A stretch of DNA of 64,000 nt. Source: Bacillus australimaris. GTDB lineage: Bacteria; Bacillota; Bacilli; Bacillales; Bacillaceae. The number at the start of each line of letters is the position of its first letter. Positions within the stretch are counted from its first letter, which is position 1. The notes beneath the pieces were generated by a model. It made no database searches. It saw only the letters and a program-made list of their open reading frames with translations, and was not told the origin of the DNA. The position numbers and the translations under genes are program-made. The stretch is from assembly GCF_001307105.1 (NCBI RefSeq), contig NZ_LGYN01000012.1, positions 434,001-498,000 on the forward strand. The letters are read 5' to 3'. Positions 8,967 to 17,440 of the stretch are shown in pieces.

Positions 8967-10166
8967 TCATTCTTTGCACATTTCATCTTGTTTAAACGAT
9001 GGATGAAGCACCTTTTCATATTGCTGAATGAGATGTTTTGCATTATTTGCTGATGAATATTCTGTATGAATCATTTCATGAAACTCATTCTTCATTTGCT
9101 CATCCCAGCTGTTTTCATAAAGACAGGCGTGAATCGCTTCTTTTAACTGACTCGTCGAACGCGGTTCAACGAGCAGGTGTTGATAAGCAGAAAATAAGGA
9201 TGGAAGACCACCGACCCGTGTCGCAACGACAGGTACTTTTAAAGCGAGCGCCTCAAGTACAACGGTTGGCATTCCTTCACTATAGGAAGGGAGTGCAAAC
9301 AAATCGGCTGCCATTAAGTAGTCTTTCACCTGCTCATTCGGCACCTGCCCTGGGAGTATAATAGATGCTCCAGCCCGTTCCGCGAGCTCCTTTGCAAGTG
9401 GGCCTTTTCCGACAAAGACGACTTTCACACCATCCATGCTGCTGACAGCATCAGCTAATTCAAGCAAGCCCTTCTCTTTCACTAAGCGCCCGATGTAGAC
9501 AACAAGCTTGTCGTGGAGCGGTAAATTTAACTGCTGCCTGATGCCTTCTTGATCTTCTTCCGTTTTAGAAAAAGACTGAAGTGGAATACCGATCGGAAGA
9601 AATGTTGCTTCCACCTTTGTCATGTCATTTGTCTTTTTTGCCAGTTCCTCACTCACCGTCAGAACAGCAGATGCCTGTTTAACCGCAGTTTCAAAGGCGA
9701 CCTGTGCCCCTTGGCTATAGCCCGGATACACGTTCACATCACTACCGTGTAACGTCAGAAGATAAGGGATTTGCGTTTCTTTCTGAATCACAGCCGCTGC
9801 TCCGCCAGACGGCATGGCAAAGTGCGCATGGATTAAGTCTGGTGACAGCTCATAACGCTCCATTGCGTGTAGAACAGAAGCTGCGATTCGTTTACTCGGC
9901 TGTGCCCATTTCAGCTGTCCAGGTAGTGCCGTATAAGGCGGCCTGTATACCGTCACTCCATTCCTCACTTCCTGTTCAGGCAGATCTTTTTTCTGCCGAT
10001 AGGATGCCTTGAGCATCCGTAAAACGGGTGGATTCACTGGCTTGGGACAAATGACAGTCACTTCTAGTCCTTGTTTGTGCAGCTCCTGCACTTGCGTTTC
10101 ATGAAACACGCCTTCACTCGGATGTTTTTCACTTGGATATACACTTGTCAGCCATAGCACCTTCAT
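8967..10166 (-). CDS. tuaC: teichuronic acid family 4 glycosyltransferase TuaC
   Basis: Retaining GT-B glycosyltransferase, 399 residues. It starts MKVLWLTSVYPSE, with the glycine-poor N-domain motif HPSEGVFHETQV. The C-domain has VVYIGRLVKEKGL near 228, a G-rich nucleotide loop, and the acidic EX7E signature in ALPSYSEGMPTVVLEALAL near 315. It should add a sugar to the lipid-linked teichuronic acid repeat in the cytosol. ATG at 10166 overlaps the tuaB stop as ATGA, showing translational coupling. A longer upstream frame reading is rejected because the true N-terminal motif begins at this ATG. Confidence 0.9.
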   Translation of the reverse strand: MKVLWLTSVYPSEKHPSEGVFHETQVQELHKQGLEVTVICPKPVNPPVLRMLKASYRQKKDLPEQEVRNGVTVYRPPYTALPGQLKWAQPSKRIAASVLHAMERYELSPDLIHAHFAMPSGGAAAVIQKETQIPYLLTLHGSDVNVYPGYSQGAQVAFETAVKQASAVLTVSEELAKKTNDMTKVEATFLPIGIPLQSFSKTEEDQEGIRQQLNLPLHDKLVVYIGRLVKEKGLLELADAVSSMDGVKVVFVGKGPLAKELAERAGASIILPGQVPNEQVKDYLMAADLFALPSYSEGMPTVVLEALALKVPVVATRVGGLPSLFSAYQHLLVEPRSTSQLKEAIHACLYENSWDEQMKNEFHEMIHTEYSSANNAKHLIQQYEKVLHPSFKQDEMCKE

Positions 10167-11614
10167 GACGAACGACCTCTTCTCAATAATTTGCCTGCAG
10201 CCTGAGGATACATTTTGATAAGCAGCAAGCCATACAATGCACCACTTAAACAAACCGTCAGTAGTAATTGAAGTGAAATATCTGCTGACGTCAGCTTCAT
10301 CCCTTGATGTAAAGCTACCGCACAGACAGCCATCAGCAGCGTCATGACAGCAGGCTTTCCAAGTGATTTTAAATACACCTTCATATCAAGCTGAATGACA
10401 TACGCCATAAGCCATCTGCCGACAATAAAGTTGAGCAGGCTGACGCCTGAGTAGATCCAAGCTACTGTGAGCAGACTGCCTGTAGTGACACCTGCATATA
10501 ATGCGCATCCATACACAATGAGCATTCCCGTATCCCAATAAAAGGCTAAGTCCGCTCTCCCTTTTGCAAGGAGTATTGAACCGTTGGGATTCATTAGCAC
10601 ACGCAAAAGGCCGACAATGCACAAAATATTAAGAACAGGAACCGTTACTAGCCACTTCTCCCCAAACACCACTTCGATAAAGCTATCTGATACGGCAGCA
10701 AGGCCGATTAATAATGGAAAACTAATTAATGCGAGCATATTCGTCATACTCAGGAAGCCCTCACGCAGCATGGAGTGATCACGCTGACTTTTTGCAAAAA
10801 CAGGGAACGCCACTCTCGTCACAATCGGATTAATCTTCAGCACGGGGATCGTCACAATTTGATATGCCAAGCTGTAAATACCTAACGCTTCTGCTCCAAG
10901 AAATCGGCCGATTAAAATCATGTCGATGTTCGACCCTGCTCGATTGACTAGCCTGGATGCAAGCTGGAATGCACCAAATGAGAAAAATTCCTTCACTTCT
11001 CCTAATGCAAAAACAGGTGCTGGACGCCATTTCTTCCAATAAGCAGCTGCGTACATGAGACCTTTTCCTGATTGCAGCAGCACTTGAGAGATGACATAGG
11101 CAACTATCGGATTCATGAAGAAGGCAAAAGCGAGTAAAACGAGCAGCGATATGATAGTCGCAATCGCTTCAATGGTACTTAATGTTTTAAAGGCTAAGTC
11201 TTTTTGCATCATATACTGGTACTGCTGGCCAATCGGTGCAATCAGAAACATGATCGATAATAGCTTGAGCAGACCCTCTAGCTCTGGCCGGTTATAAAAA
11301 GCGGCAATCATTGGGCTTAGCAGGATGAGCAGACAAAATAAGATAATCCCTGTGAGCAGGTTGATCCAATATAATGTAGATAATTGACGTTCTGTCGTTT
11401 GTTCCTTTTGAATGATCGCTGCACCAATCCCTAGATCAAGTAAAATTTGCGTAAATATTGTGACAGTTGTGATCATACCAACGAGTCCAAACTCCTTCAG
11501 TGACATCACGTTCCCTAAAAAGGCGAACTGTGCAATTTGGATGATGGTGATGATTAATGCGGACAAGCTTGTCCATTTCGCCCCGCCCAGCATGCGTTTT
11601 TTCATACTTGCCAT
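10163..11614 (-). CDS. tuaB: TuaB, Wzx-like polysaccharide flippase
   Basis: Membrane transporter of the MOP superfamily (polysaccharide synthesis protein type), 483 residues with about 12-14 hydrophobic segments. The N-terminus MKKRMLGGAKWTSLSALI and the segment FSFGAFQLASRLVNRAGSNIDMILIGR are typical of Wzx flippases. It should move lipid-linked teichuronic acid repeats across the membrane for polymerisation by TuaE. Its length equals that of B. subtilis TuaB (483). It begins about 20 bases after tuaA and overlaps tuaC by four bases. Confidence 0.9.
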   Translation of the reverse strand: MASMKKRMLGGAKWTSLSALIITIIQIAQFAFLGNVMSLKEFGLVGMITTVTIFTQILLDLGIGAAIIQKEQTTERQLSTLYWINLLTGIILFCLLILLSPMIAAFYNRPELEGLLKLLSIMFLIAPIGQQYQYMMQKDLAFKTLSTIEAIATIISLLVLLAFAFFMNPIVAYVISQVLLQSGKGLMYAAAYWKKWRPAPVFALGEVKEFFSFGAFQLASRLVNRAGSNIDMILIGRFLGAEALGIYSLAYQIVTIPVLKINPIVTRVAFPVFAKSQRDHSMLREGFLSMTNMLALISFPLLIGLAAVSDSFIEVVFGEKWLVTVPVLNILCIVGLLRVLMNPNGSILLAKGRADLAFYWDTGMLIVYGCALYAGVTTGSLLTVAWIYSGVSLLNFIVGRWLMAYVIQLDMKVYLKSLGKPAVMTLLMAVCAVALHQGMKLTSADISLQLLLTVCLSGALYGLLLIKMYPQAAGKLLRRGRSS

Positions 11615-11632
11615 TTCTCTTCCCTACTTTAC

Positions 11633-12292
11633 TTATCTGGCTCCGTCACCAGTCATGATGACTTTTAACGTTTTTACCATAATCTTCGTGTCGAGAGAAA
11701 ATGTCAAGTTTTGAATATACTGTAAGTCGTGTGTTAATTTTTCACTTGGACTCATTTCATATCCTCCATTTACTTGAGCAAGACCTGTCAGCCCTGGCTT
11801 TACCGCCAGCCTTTTTGTGAAGCCCGGAATCGTTCGATTAAATTCTGCTGTAAACATCGGTCTTTCCGGACGTGGGCCTACGATACTCATTTCTCCTTTT
11901 AACACGTTGATAAATTGCGGGAGTTCATCAATTCTTGTTTGACGGATGAATGCCCCCACTTTGGTGATACGCGGGTCATTTTTTTGAGCCCATTTCGCTC
12001 CACCGCTTTCTGCGTCGATTCTCATCGATCTGAGCTTCCATAGTTTAAAGTAAACACCGTCTTTCCCAACCCTTTCCTGCATATAAAAGGCTGGGCCTGA
12101 TGTTTCCAGCTTAATCAAAAGAGCAAACAGTAAAATGATTGGCGTACTCAACATCAATCCGATGAACGAGAACATTAAATCGATGAAACGTTTTGCAAAT
12201 AAATAACGAACCATATGTTCTGTTAAGGCAAAAGAATGATTTCGTCTCACTTCATATTCTCTGTAAAGATTCATCGCTTTCTCTGCACTCAC
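11633..12292 (-). CDS. tuaA: TuaA, undecaprenyl-phosphate sugar-1-phosphate transferase
   Basis: First gene of the tua operon and a bacterial sugar transferase (WbaP/PglC-like). It attaches the first sugar phosphate to undecaprenyl phosphate. There is one hydrophobic segment near 37-60, then KLWKLRSMRIDAE, RIDELPQFINVLKGEMS and the signature VGPRPE. I place the start at GTG 12292, which has GAGGTG seven bases upstream and gives 219 residues, close to B. subtilis TuaA (216). An ATG at 12310 has no ribosome site and one at 12274 only a weak site. The gene follows an array of PhoP-box-like repeats. Confidence 0.88.
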   Translation of the reverse strand: MSAEKAMNLYREYEVRRNHSFALTEHMVRYLFAKRFIDLMFSFIGLMLSTPIILLFALLIKLETSGPAFYMQERVGKDGVYFKLWKLRSMRIDAESGGAKWAQKNDPRITKVGAFIRQTRIDELPQFINVLKGEMSIVGPRPERPMFTAEFNRTIPGFTKRLAVKPGLTGLAQVNGGYEMSPSEKLTHDLQYIQNLTFSLDTKIMVKTLKVIMTGDGAR

Positions 12293-12365
12293 TGACCTGC
12301 ACCTCACCATTTAAAGTAGTTGTTGTGTAAAGAGATGTTCTATGAAAGTCAGTTTAGCAGAGCAA

Positions 12366-12413
12366 CATTAAGCAAATGTAAAAGGGCTGTTAAGTCTTGT
12401 AAAACTGTGTTAA
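12366..12413 (-). promoter_or_regulatory. array of five PhoP-box-like repeats upstream of tuaA
   Basis: Read on the minus strand there are five TT(A/T)A(C/A)-type hexamers in one orientation: TTAACA, TTTACA, TTAACA, TTTACA, TTAATG. Their plus-strand starts are 12408, 12398, 12388, 12377 and 12366, so they are spaced 10-11 bases apart, one helical turn. PhoP~P binds such direct repeats and activates tuaA in B. subtilis under phosphate limitation. The array ends about 75 bases before the tuaA start, as expected for activation. No strong -35 is seen. Confidence 0.8.
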
Positions 12414-12450
12414 GAATGTGCACATATATCAAGTTATGCCCTTTTCAACG

Positions 12451-12477
12451 TAAAAAAGACCCGCAATTATGCGGGTC
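12451..12477 (-). terminator. terminator of the LytA-like lipoprotein gene
   Basis: A perfect 8-bp stem, GACCCGCA and TGCGGGTC with loop ATTA, is followed on the minus strand by TTTTTT. It lies 15 bases past the lipoprotein stop codon. Confidence 0.85.
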
Positions 12478-12491
12478 TCCGGGTCTTTTCT

Positions 12492-13064
12492 TTATTTTGC
12501 TTTGACGGATTCGATGGTTTTCAATCGAAGTGTTCCGTTTGCATCTTTTGTATAGGTCACTTTCACTTTTGATTCTTCTTTTAAGCTGTTCACTTGTTTA
12601 GAAAACGTATTGCCAAATTGAATGGCTACTTCTTTCCCATCAATGTTGACAGCAATTGTATGTCCATCAGCCAAACCGACATATGTGCCTTCTTTGGTGA
12701 CTTCATTTTTCTTATTTGTTGTTGATTCTTTCTTTGTTTTAGAATCAGCTTTTGATTGATCCTTAGCAGGCTCTTCTTTTGTGATTTCTTTACTGGAGCT
12801 ATCTTTTGATTCTTCATCAGATTGACCTGCCGGCTTTTCTGCTTGAGCCGCTGTTTCTTTGCTTTGGTCATCTGTTTTTTTATTTGATGATTGATCTTCT
12901 GTTTTTTCGTCTGAAGCCTTATCTTTGTTTTGATCAGCCGCTTCAGTTGTTTCTTTTTTGCTGTCATCCTTATTGTTGTCGCTTGATTGATTTGTTGTGC
13001 CGCATGCTGTGAGCAATACGCCTAAAAGCAATACTAGAAACGGCATTGTGATTAATTTTTTCAA
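12492..13064 (-). CDS. LytA-like lipoprotein with a long charged linker
   Basis: Predicted lipoprotein of 190 residues with signal and lipobox VLLTAC near residues 16-22. A linker from about 25 to 120 is almost entirely Lys, Ser, Glu, Asp, Gln and Thr, and a small C-terminal domain follows (GTYVGLADGHTIAV). The signal peptide and C-terminal domain closely resemble LytA, encoded at 16935, which has FIGMADAHTVEV in the same place but only a short linker. I choose the TTG at 13064 because GAGGTG lies six bases upstream and the start MKKL then matches the MKKI start of LytA. It has its own terminator, and a terminator also separates it from lytC. The function is unknown; the linker could carry the domain through the wall. 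Confidence 0.7.
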   Translation of the reverse strand: MKKLITMPFLVLLLGVLLTACGTTNQSSDNNKDDSKKETTEAADQNKDKASDEKTEDQSSNKKTDDQSKETAAQAEKPAGQSDEESKDSSSKEITKEEPAKDQSKADSKTKKESTTNKKNEVTKEGTYVGLADGHTIAVNIDGKEVAIQFGNTFSKQVNSLKEESKVKVTYTKDANGTLRLKTIESVKAK

Positions 13065-13210
13065 GATCGTCACCTCTTCATGATTTGTCGGTTTACTCTC
13101 GTTTGAAGATTTATGCGTAAACCATTCACCTGCTATGTTTCAATTATAACAAACATAACCAAAAATGAAATGTATTTTTAACTTGACAATGTTTTTTCAG
13201 GGACTTTTAA

Positions 13211-13243
13211 AAAAAGGCTGCCGAGAAACGTTCTCGGGCAGCC
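13211..13243 (-). terminator. terminator after lytC
   Basis: On the minus strand a GGCTGCC(C)GAGAA stem pairs with TTCTCGGCAGCC and a T7 run follows. It lies about 45 bases past the lytC stop and separates the lyt operon from the LytA-like gene. A smaller hairpin CTGAGG/CCTCAG precedes it at about 13257-13272. Confidence 0.85.
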
Positions 13244-13287
13244 TAAGAGGAGTATCTGAGGCACCCCTCAGGTTTTCTTATGTTTAC

Positions 13288-14778
13288 TTATCTAAAATAC
13301 CCTGACACGCCGCTTGAAATCCCTGCTGCTAACCGATCTTTATACGTAGCAGATTTCAAGATGTTTGAATCAACTGGACTGGAAACAAAACCAGTTTCTA
13401 AAAGAACACTCGGCATTTTAGAATATTTAATGACGTAGAATCCAGCTGTTTTCACACCACGGTCTCTTGTACCTAGTGCACTAACCATTTTAGGCTGGAT
13501 GTTTTGCGCCAGCTTCAGGCTGTTTGCAGCCGCATATGTTTTGTCATAATACGTTTCTGTTCCATTTGCACTGCTGTTATCATTTGAGTTTGCATGGACA
13601 CTAATGAAGATATCTGCTTTCGCGCTTGCACCTTTGCTGACTCGTGTTTGAAGACTGTCAAATGTGTCTGATGTTCTTGACATAGTCACAAGTGCACCAG
13701 CGTTGTTTAATTTCGTATTTAAACGTTTTGCTACATCTAAATTCAAGTTCTTCTCATATAATCCATATCCTACAGCACCCGAATCATGCGCACCATGACC
13801 TGGATCAATGAATACTTTTTTCCCAACAGCCGGGTTTTTCAGCTGGTTTACAACAGTTGGTGTCACAGTATTTGCGCTACCTACGACAGTAAATTTGGTG
13901 ATTTTCTTGCTGCTCACTGTTGCTCTTGTTACTTTTGGCAGCGTCTTTTCATTTGTTAGAAGCAATGCTTTGTTTTGCTTCGCTGCAATTCCTGCAGCAG
14001 AAGATGAAGTGGCATAGCCAAATCCTCTTCCTACATAAGTGTTATTTATGCTCATATTGTACTTTTTCACAATATTCGCCGCGACATCATAACGAGTGGA
14101 GCCTTTGATTCGCGTTGGAGATTTCAATTGATTATAAGCTGCTTTTGTGACGTAATTCTCTCCGCCGACTACAATGGTTTGTTTAACATTACTTGCTTTT
14201 GCAACAGAAGCGATTTCAGAACGAAGTCCCTTTTTATCTGTGTATAGAATTGGGAATCCTTTTTGTGCCGCTACAGGTGCAATCGCAATCCCATGTGCAT
14301 AGAAGGAACCTTCAACGACAACGACGCCTGCTGGCTTTTTCATTTTCTTCGCGATATTGGCAGACAGCTCATATCGGTTTTTCCCTGAAATACGCTGTGT
14401 GGAGATGCCCATTTTCTTCACTTGGTTGACCACGTTGTTTGACACACTTGACGTGCTGCCTAAAACGATCACCGTTTTCGTTTTTAATGCCGTGAGGGCT
14501 TTTTTTGTATCACCTGAAAGGCTTTTACTGTTTGTGTAAAGAACTGGTCCATTTTTTTGGTGTGCAAGCGGAATTCCTGCTGTTGCATCTGCATACGCAG
14601 TTTTCCCAACTAAAACGACTGTACTTGCAGTTCCCCATCCTTTTTTCGCTACGTTTGCTGCTACAGCATACCTGCTCCCGCCATCAATTCGTGAGACTGA
14701 ATTATCTGCCAAAGCTGTGGGAACGATAACGAAAATAGCGATGAGGCTGAGGATGGCTGTTTTCATCATTGAGCGCAT
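13288..14778 (-). CDS. lytC: N-acetylmuramoyl-L-alanine amidase LytC, major autolysin
   Basis: Secreted zinc amidase that cuts the bond between N-acetylmuramic acid and L-alanine in peptidoglycan. It has 496 residues, the same length as B. subtilis LytC. There is a signal peptide at 1-24 (ending TALA), then three cell-wall-binding type 2 repeats at about 28-310 (each with RYAVAANVAKKGW-like and VVVEGS-like parts). The catalytic amidase_3 domain runs from about 317 to 495, with zinc-binding IDPGHGAHDSGA, VHANSND and the catalytic Glu in VLLETGFV. AAGGAGG lies nine bases before the ATG. It is the last gene of the lytABC operon. Confidence 0.95.
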   Translation of the reverse strand: MRSMMKTAILSLIAIFVIVPTALADNSVSRIDGGSRYAVAANVAKKGWGTASTVVLVGKTAYADATAGIPLAHQKNGPVLYTNSKSLSGDTKKALTALKTKTVIVLGSTSSVSNNVVNQVKKMGISTQRISGKNRYELSANIAKKMKKPAGVVVVEGSFYAHGIAIAPVAAQKGFPILYTDKKGLRSEIASVAKASNVKQTIVVGGENYVTKAAYNQLKSPTRIKGSTRYDVAANIVKKYNMSINNTYVGRGFGYATSSSAAGIAAKQNKALLLTNEKTLPKVTRATVSSKKITKFTVVGSANTVTPTVVNQLKNPAVGKKVFIDPGHGAHDSGAVGYGLYEKNLNLDVAKRLNTKLNNAGALVTMSRTSDTFDSLQTRVSKGASAKADIFISVHANSNDNSSANGTETYYDKTYAAANSLKLAQNIQPKMVSALGTRDRGVKTAGFYVIKYSKMPSVLLETGFVSSPVDSNILKSATYKDRLAAGISSGVSGYFR

Positions 14779-14801
14779 CTTCTATGTCCTCCTTTTACCC
14801 T

Positions 14802-16910
14802 TTAATAGTTTGTTAGTTTTGTACCTGGATAGTAGAACGAGAGTATGGAAGAATATGAGTTTCCAGATTCAGCTCTAGCTTTGGCTCCGTATTGGCTCAT
14901 GCCAATGCCGTGACCATATCCTTTTCCTGAAATCGTGAAGTCATTTGTATTGTTTTTGACTGACGCAAATGTGCTTTTCACCTTTGTTGCGCCCATGACT
15001 GATCTAAACTCGGTCATCTTCATACTTGCCGTTGCGCTTTTGTTCACTGTATACTTACCTGTTTTGTTTTTCAGATGGTATGTCAGTTTGATCGATACCG
15101 TCTTAGCACGCTGGCCTTTTGTTTTTCCTGAAAACGTCAGGCTTGAAATGGATGCGATCTTCATATCAGATGCTGCTGTTTCTTTGTTTTTTAGTAGCCA
15201 TGATTTGAGACCAGCAAGGTCAGCTGCATTTGTCTCTTTTGCCTTAGACCACTGAGATGCTGCTGTACTAGCAGTCAATGCTGTGCCTAATTGTTTTTTA
15301 GAGAGTTTCAGTGTCCATGTATTGACCGGATCTTTTGTATCCTTTTTAGCCACTAAGTAAGGCAGTGCATTTGCCCATACTTCTTCACTTGCCTCTGTAT
15401 AGCCGCCATTACTAGAGTAATAGGTTGCTGAAATGAGCTGATTGTTGTATTTCAGAACCTTTCCTTTTGTAGCATCGACAGCTTTTGTCGAATTTGTGTA
15501 CCAGTTATATCCTCCATAAACTTGGAAGGCTGTTGTATCAGGCACGACTTTACCAATACTATTCACCGAATACGTTCTAGCGGCAACCGCCTGTGCTTTT
15601 AACGCTTCAACATGCCAGCTTGCAGGCATTTCATTCGGTACGACACCTTTTAGATAATCTTCAAATGGAATCTTTTCGAGAGTCGGCCTGATATACCCTG
15701 ATTCAATTGCAAAGTTTACGCTGCCTAAATACGGCTTCCCTGCAATTTGGAGGACATTTTTCGTTGAATATTTCTCAGGAACAACTCTTACTGTGTTATA
15801 TGTTTTGATACCTTTTAATGAAATTTTTCCGTTAGAAATATTCAATTGGTAGTTTTGATTTTTTTTCAGATAGACTTGTTTAGCTAATGAATTTTTCAAG
15901 CTATCTTTAATCGCACTTGTGCTACCAGCAAGATGATAAGCAGATGTACCTTTTTCTTTCAGCAGTGCTTTTAAAGACGCTGTGACAGAATCCGGTTTCA
16001 CATAAACAACGGTACTGTTAGATTTTGCAGCCAATTGCGACAGCGGCATAGCATAAATATAGCTAGAGGCTTTCGCCAAATATACTTTATCTGCATTAAT
16101 GTTTAATTTTTTGATAATATTCACAGATAATTCATAGCGATTTGCACCACTAATGCGTGTAACCTGTGAGGTTTTTTTGATTTGATTTTCTACTTTTTGT
16201 CCGGTACTTTTCGTACTGCCAATAATTATGACTTTACTTGGCATTTTGTAAGTCGGAATAGAATCTTTTTTTGTAAGCAGGATTGGATATCCTTTTCTCG
16301 ATGCATAGGATGCAATTGCAATCCCATTCATAAATGAGTTCCCACCGACAACGACAGCTTGCTTATAGTTACCCATTTCTTTCGCGATTTTTTGGGAAAT
16401 TTCAAACTTGTCTTTTCCACTAATGCGTCTCACTTTACCGTACTTTTTAATTGATTTCTCAGCAGCAGTTGAAATACTTTTCGTATTTCCGACAATCAGG
16501 ATATTATCCGGTTTCATTTTCTTCAGCTGATTTTCAGTTGTTTTAGTGAGCTTTTCAATGTTCGTATACAAAATAGGTGCGCCCAATTTGTATGCTAACG
16601 GGGATACAGAAATGGCATGATCAAAAGCATCTCTGCTCACAATGACAACAGTTGAAGGATTTTTCCATCCTGCAGATGCAATACTGTTGGCGACTTCGTA
16701 TCTATTTTTGCCATCATATCTTTTCGTCACAGCAACATTTGATCCTGATAGTTTGTATTCTCCAGTTGTTGAGATATCCATGCTTGTTTTGTTTCCGATA
16801 TAATTAGACAATTTCACCGAAATTGTCGAGCTGGCCATGGCAGACTGAAGGGGTGCAACTAGTAGAGTCAGTGTTATAAGGACAATAAGTGTAATGCCTG
16901 TTTTCTTCAA
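14802..16910 (-). CDS. lytB: LytB, modifier protein of the major autolysin
   Basis: Secreted protein of 702 residues (705 in B. subtilis). It has a signal peptide at 1-26, three type 2 cell-wall-binding repeats at about 60-340 (RYEVANSIASAGW, RYELSVNIIKKL), and a SpoIID-like domain at about 385-700. The last contains EDYLKGVVPNEMPASWH, LKAQAVAARTYSV and GYGHGIGMSQYGAKA. SpoIID is a lytic transglycosylase of sporulation; LytB is known to stimulate and localise LytC. The start appears to be TTG at 16910 (MKKTGI), with only a weak purine-rich site (GGCGGGAT). It lies 24 bases before lytC. Confidence 0.93.
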   Translation of the reverse strand: MKKTGITLIVLITLTLLVAPLQSAMASSTISVKLSNYIGNKTSMDISTTGEYKLSGSNVAVTKRYDGKNRYEVANSIASAGWKNPSTVVIVSRDAFDHAISVSPLAYKLGAPILYTNIEKLTKTTENQLKKMKPDNILIVGNTKSISTAAEKSIKKYGKVRRISGKDKFEISQKIAKEMGNYKQAVVVGGNSFMNGIAIASYASRKGYPILLTKKDSIPTYKMPSKVIIIGSTKSTGQKVENQIKKTSQVTRISGANRYELSVNIIKKLNINADKVYLAKASSYIYAMPLSQLAAKSNSTVVYVKPDSVTASLKALLKEKGTSAYHLAGSTSAIKDSLKNSLAKQVYLKKNQNYQLNISNGKISLKGIKTYNTVRVVPEKYSTKNVLQIAGKPYLGSVNFAIESGYIRPTLEKIPFEDYLKGVVPNEMPASWHVEALKAQAVAARTYSVNSIGKVVPDTTAFQVYGGYNWYTNSTKAVDATKGKVLKYNNQLISATYYSSNGGYTEASEEVWANALPYLVAKKDTKDPVNTWTLKLSKKQLGTALTASTAASQWSKAKETNAADLAGLKSWLLKNKETAASDMKIASISSLTFSGKTKGQRAKTVSIKLTYHLKNKTGKYTVNKSATASMKMTEFRSVMGATKVKSTFASVKNNTNDFTISGKGYGHGIGMSQYGAKARAESGNSYSSILSFYYPGTKLTNY

Positions 16911-16934
16911 TTTTGTTCATCCCGCCCATCTTTT

Positions 16935-17258
16935 TTACTTCTGTTTTTCAATCTTTTGAATTTCCTTTTGACCACTGTCATTAATAAAGTAAGAGATTTC
17001 TACTGTGTCTCCTGGTTTAAATTCATTTAACACATCTTTAAAATTATCCGTAAATTCATAGCTTAAGGTCGTATTCACTTTTTTCACTTCGACTGTATGT
17101 GCATCAGCCATTCCAATAAATTCAGCTTTTTCTTCCAGCACCTGAGGAGTTGAACTGCTTGTCTTGTTTTCTCCTGAGGACTGCTCAGCCGTTCCACATG
17201 CTGTGAGCACGATACCTAGTAGCAGTATTAAGAACGGTAAAACGACGATTTTCTTCAT
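16935..17258 (-). CDS. lytA: LytA membrane lipoprotein
   Basis: First gene of the lytABC operon: a lipoprotein of 107 residues with signal sequence and lipobox (GIVLTAC at about 16-22), a short Ser-rich linker and a small beta-rich domain. In B. subtilis it is co-transcribed with lytB and lytC and thought to aid their export or anchoring. The ATG at 17258 has GAGGTG six bases upstream; a GTG nine bases further out falls inside that site. Its domain is shared with the gene at 12492. Confidence 0.85.
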   Translation of the reverse strand: MKKIVVLPFLILLLGIVLTACGTAEQSSGENKTSSSTPQVLEEKAEFIGMADAHTVEVKKVNTTLSYEFTDNFKDVLNEFKPGDTVEISYFINDSGQKEIQKIEKQK

Positions 17259-17278
17259 TTTTTTCACCTCATGTCTTT

Positions 17279-17304
17279 GTATCGTCTTATAACTTATTAT
17301 TTTA
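17279..17304 (-). promoter_or_regulatory. possible sigma-D promoter of lytABC
   Basis: On the minus strand TAAA (17301-17304) lies 14 bases from GACGATAC (17279-17286), resembling the sigma-D pattern TAAA-N15-GCCGATAT. The spacer is one base short and the resulting leader is very brief. lytABC depends on sigma-D in B. subtilis, which is the main reason to list it. Confidence 0.35.
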
Positions 17305-17323
17305 AGGTAAATTTAAGGTTTTT

Positions 17324-17349
17324 TGAAACCTTTTTTTTGTTACAACGTC
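17324..17349 (+). promoter_or_regulatory. ECF-type (sigma-M/X/W-like) promoter of lytR/tagU
   Basis: TGAAAC (17324-17329), a 16-base spacer containing a T run, then CGTC (17346-17349). This is a full match to the ECF pattern of B. subtilis envelope-stress sigma factors, and lytR is known to use one there. It lies 90 bases upstream of the lytR start. Confidence 0.7.
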
Positions 17350-17378
17350 TATATCTAGGTTCAGAGTAAAAAAATAAC

Positions 17379-17407
17379 TTGTTTATCAAGATTCGTAAAC
17401 CTATAAT
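17379..17407 (+). promoter_or_regulatory. sigma-A promoter of lytR/tagU
   Basis: TTGTTT (17379-17384), a 17-base spacer, and a perfect TATAAT (17402-17407), 33 bases before the start codon. This second promoter would give basal expression beside the ECF one. Confidence 0.75.
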
Positions 17408-17440
17408 CATGAAAGAATCATAGAAAAGGTGAGGGACATT

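Noticed and set aside
12626..12967. Open frame of 113 codons in another frame of the LytA-like gene, extremely Lys/Gln-rich
   Set aside because: It is created by the repetitive AAA/CAA/GAA-type codons of the charged linker. No start signal; the lipoprotein frame explains the region.
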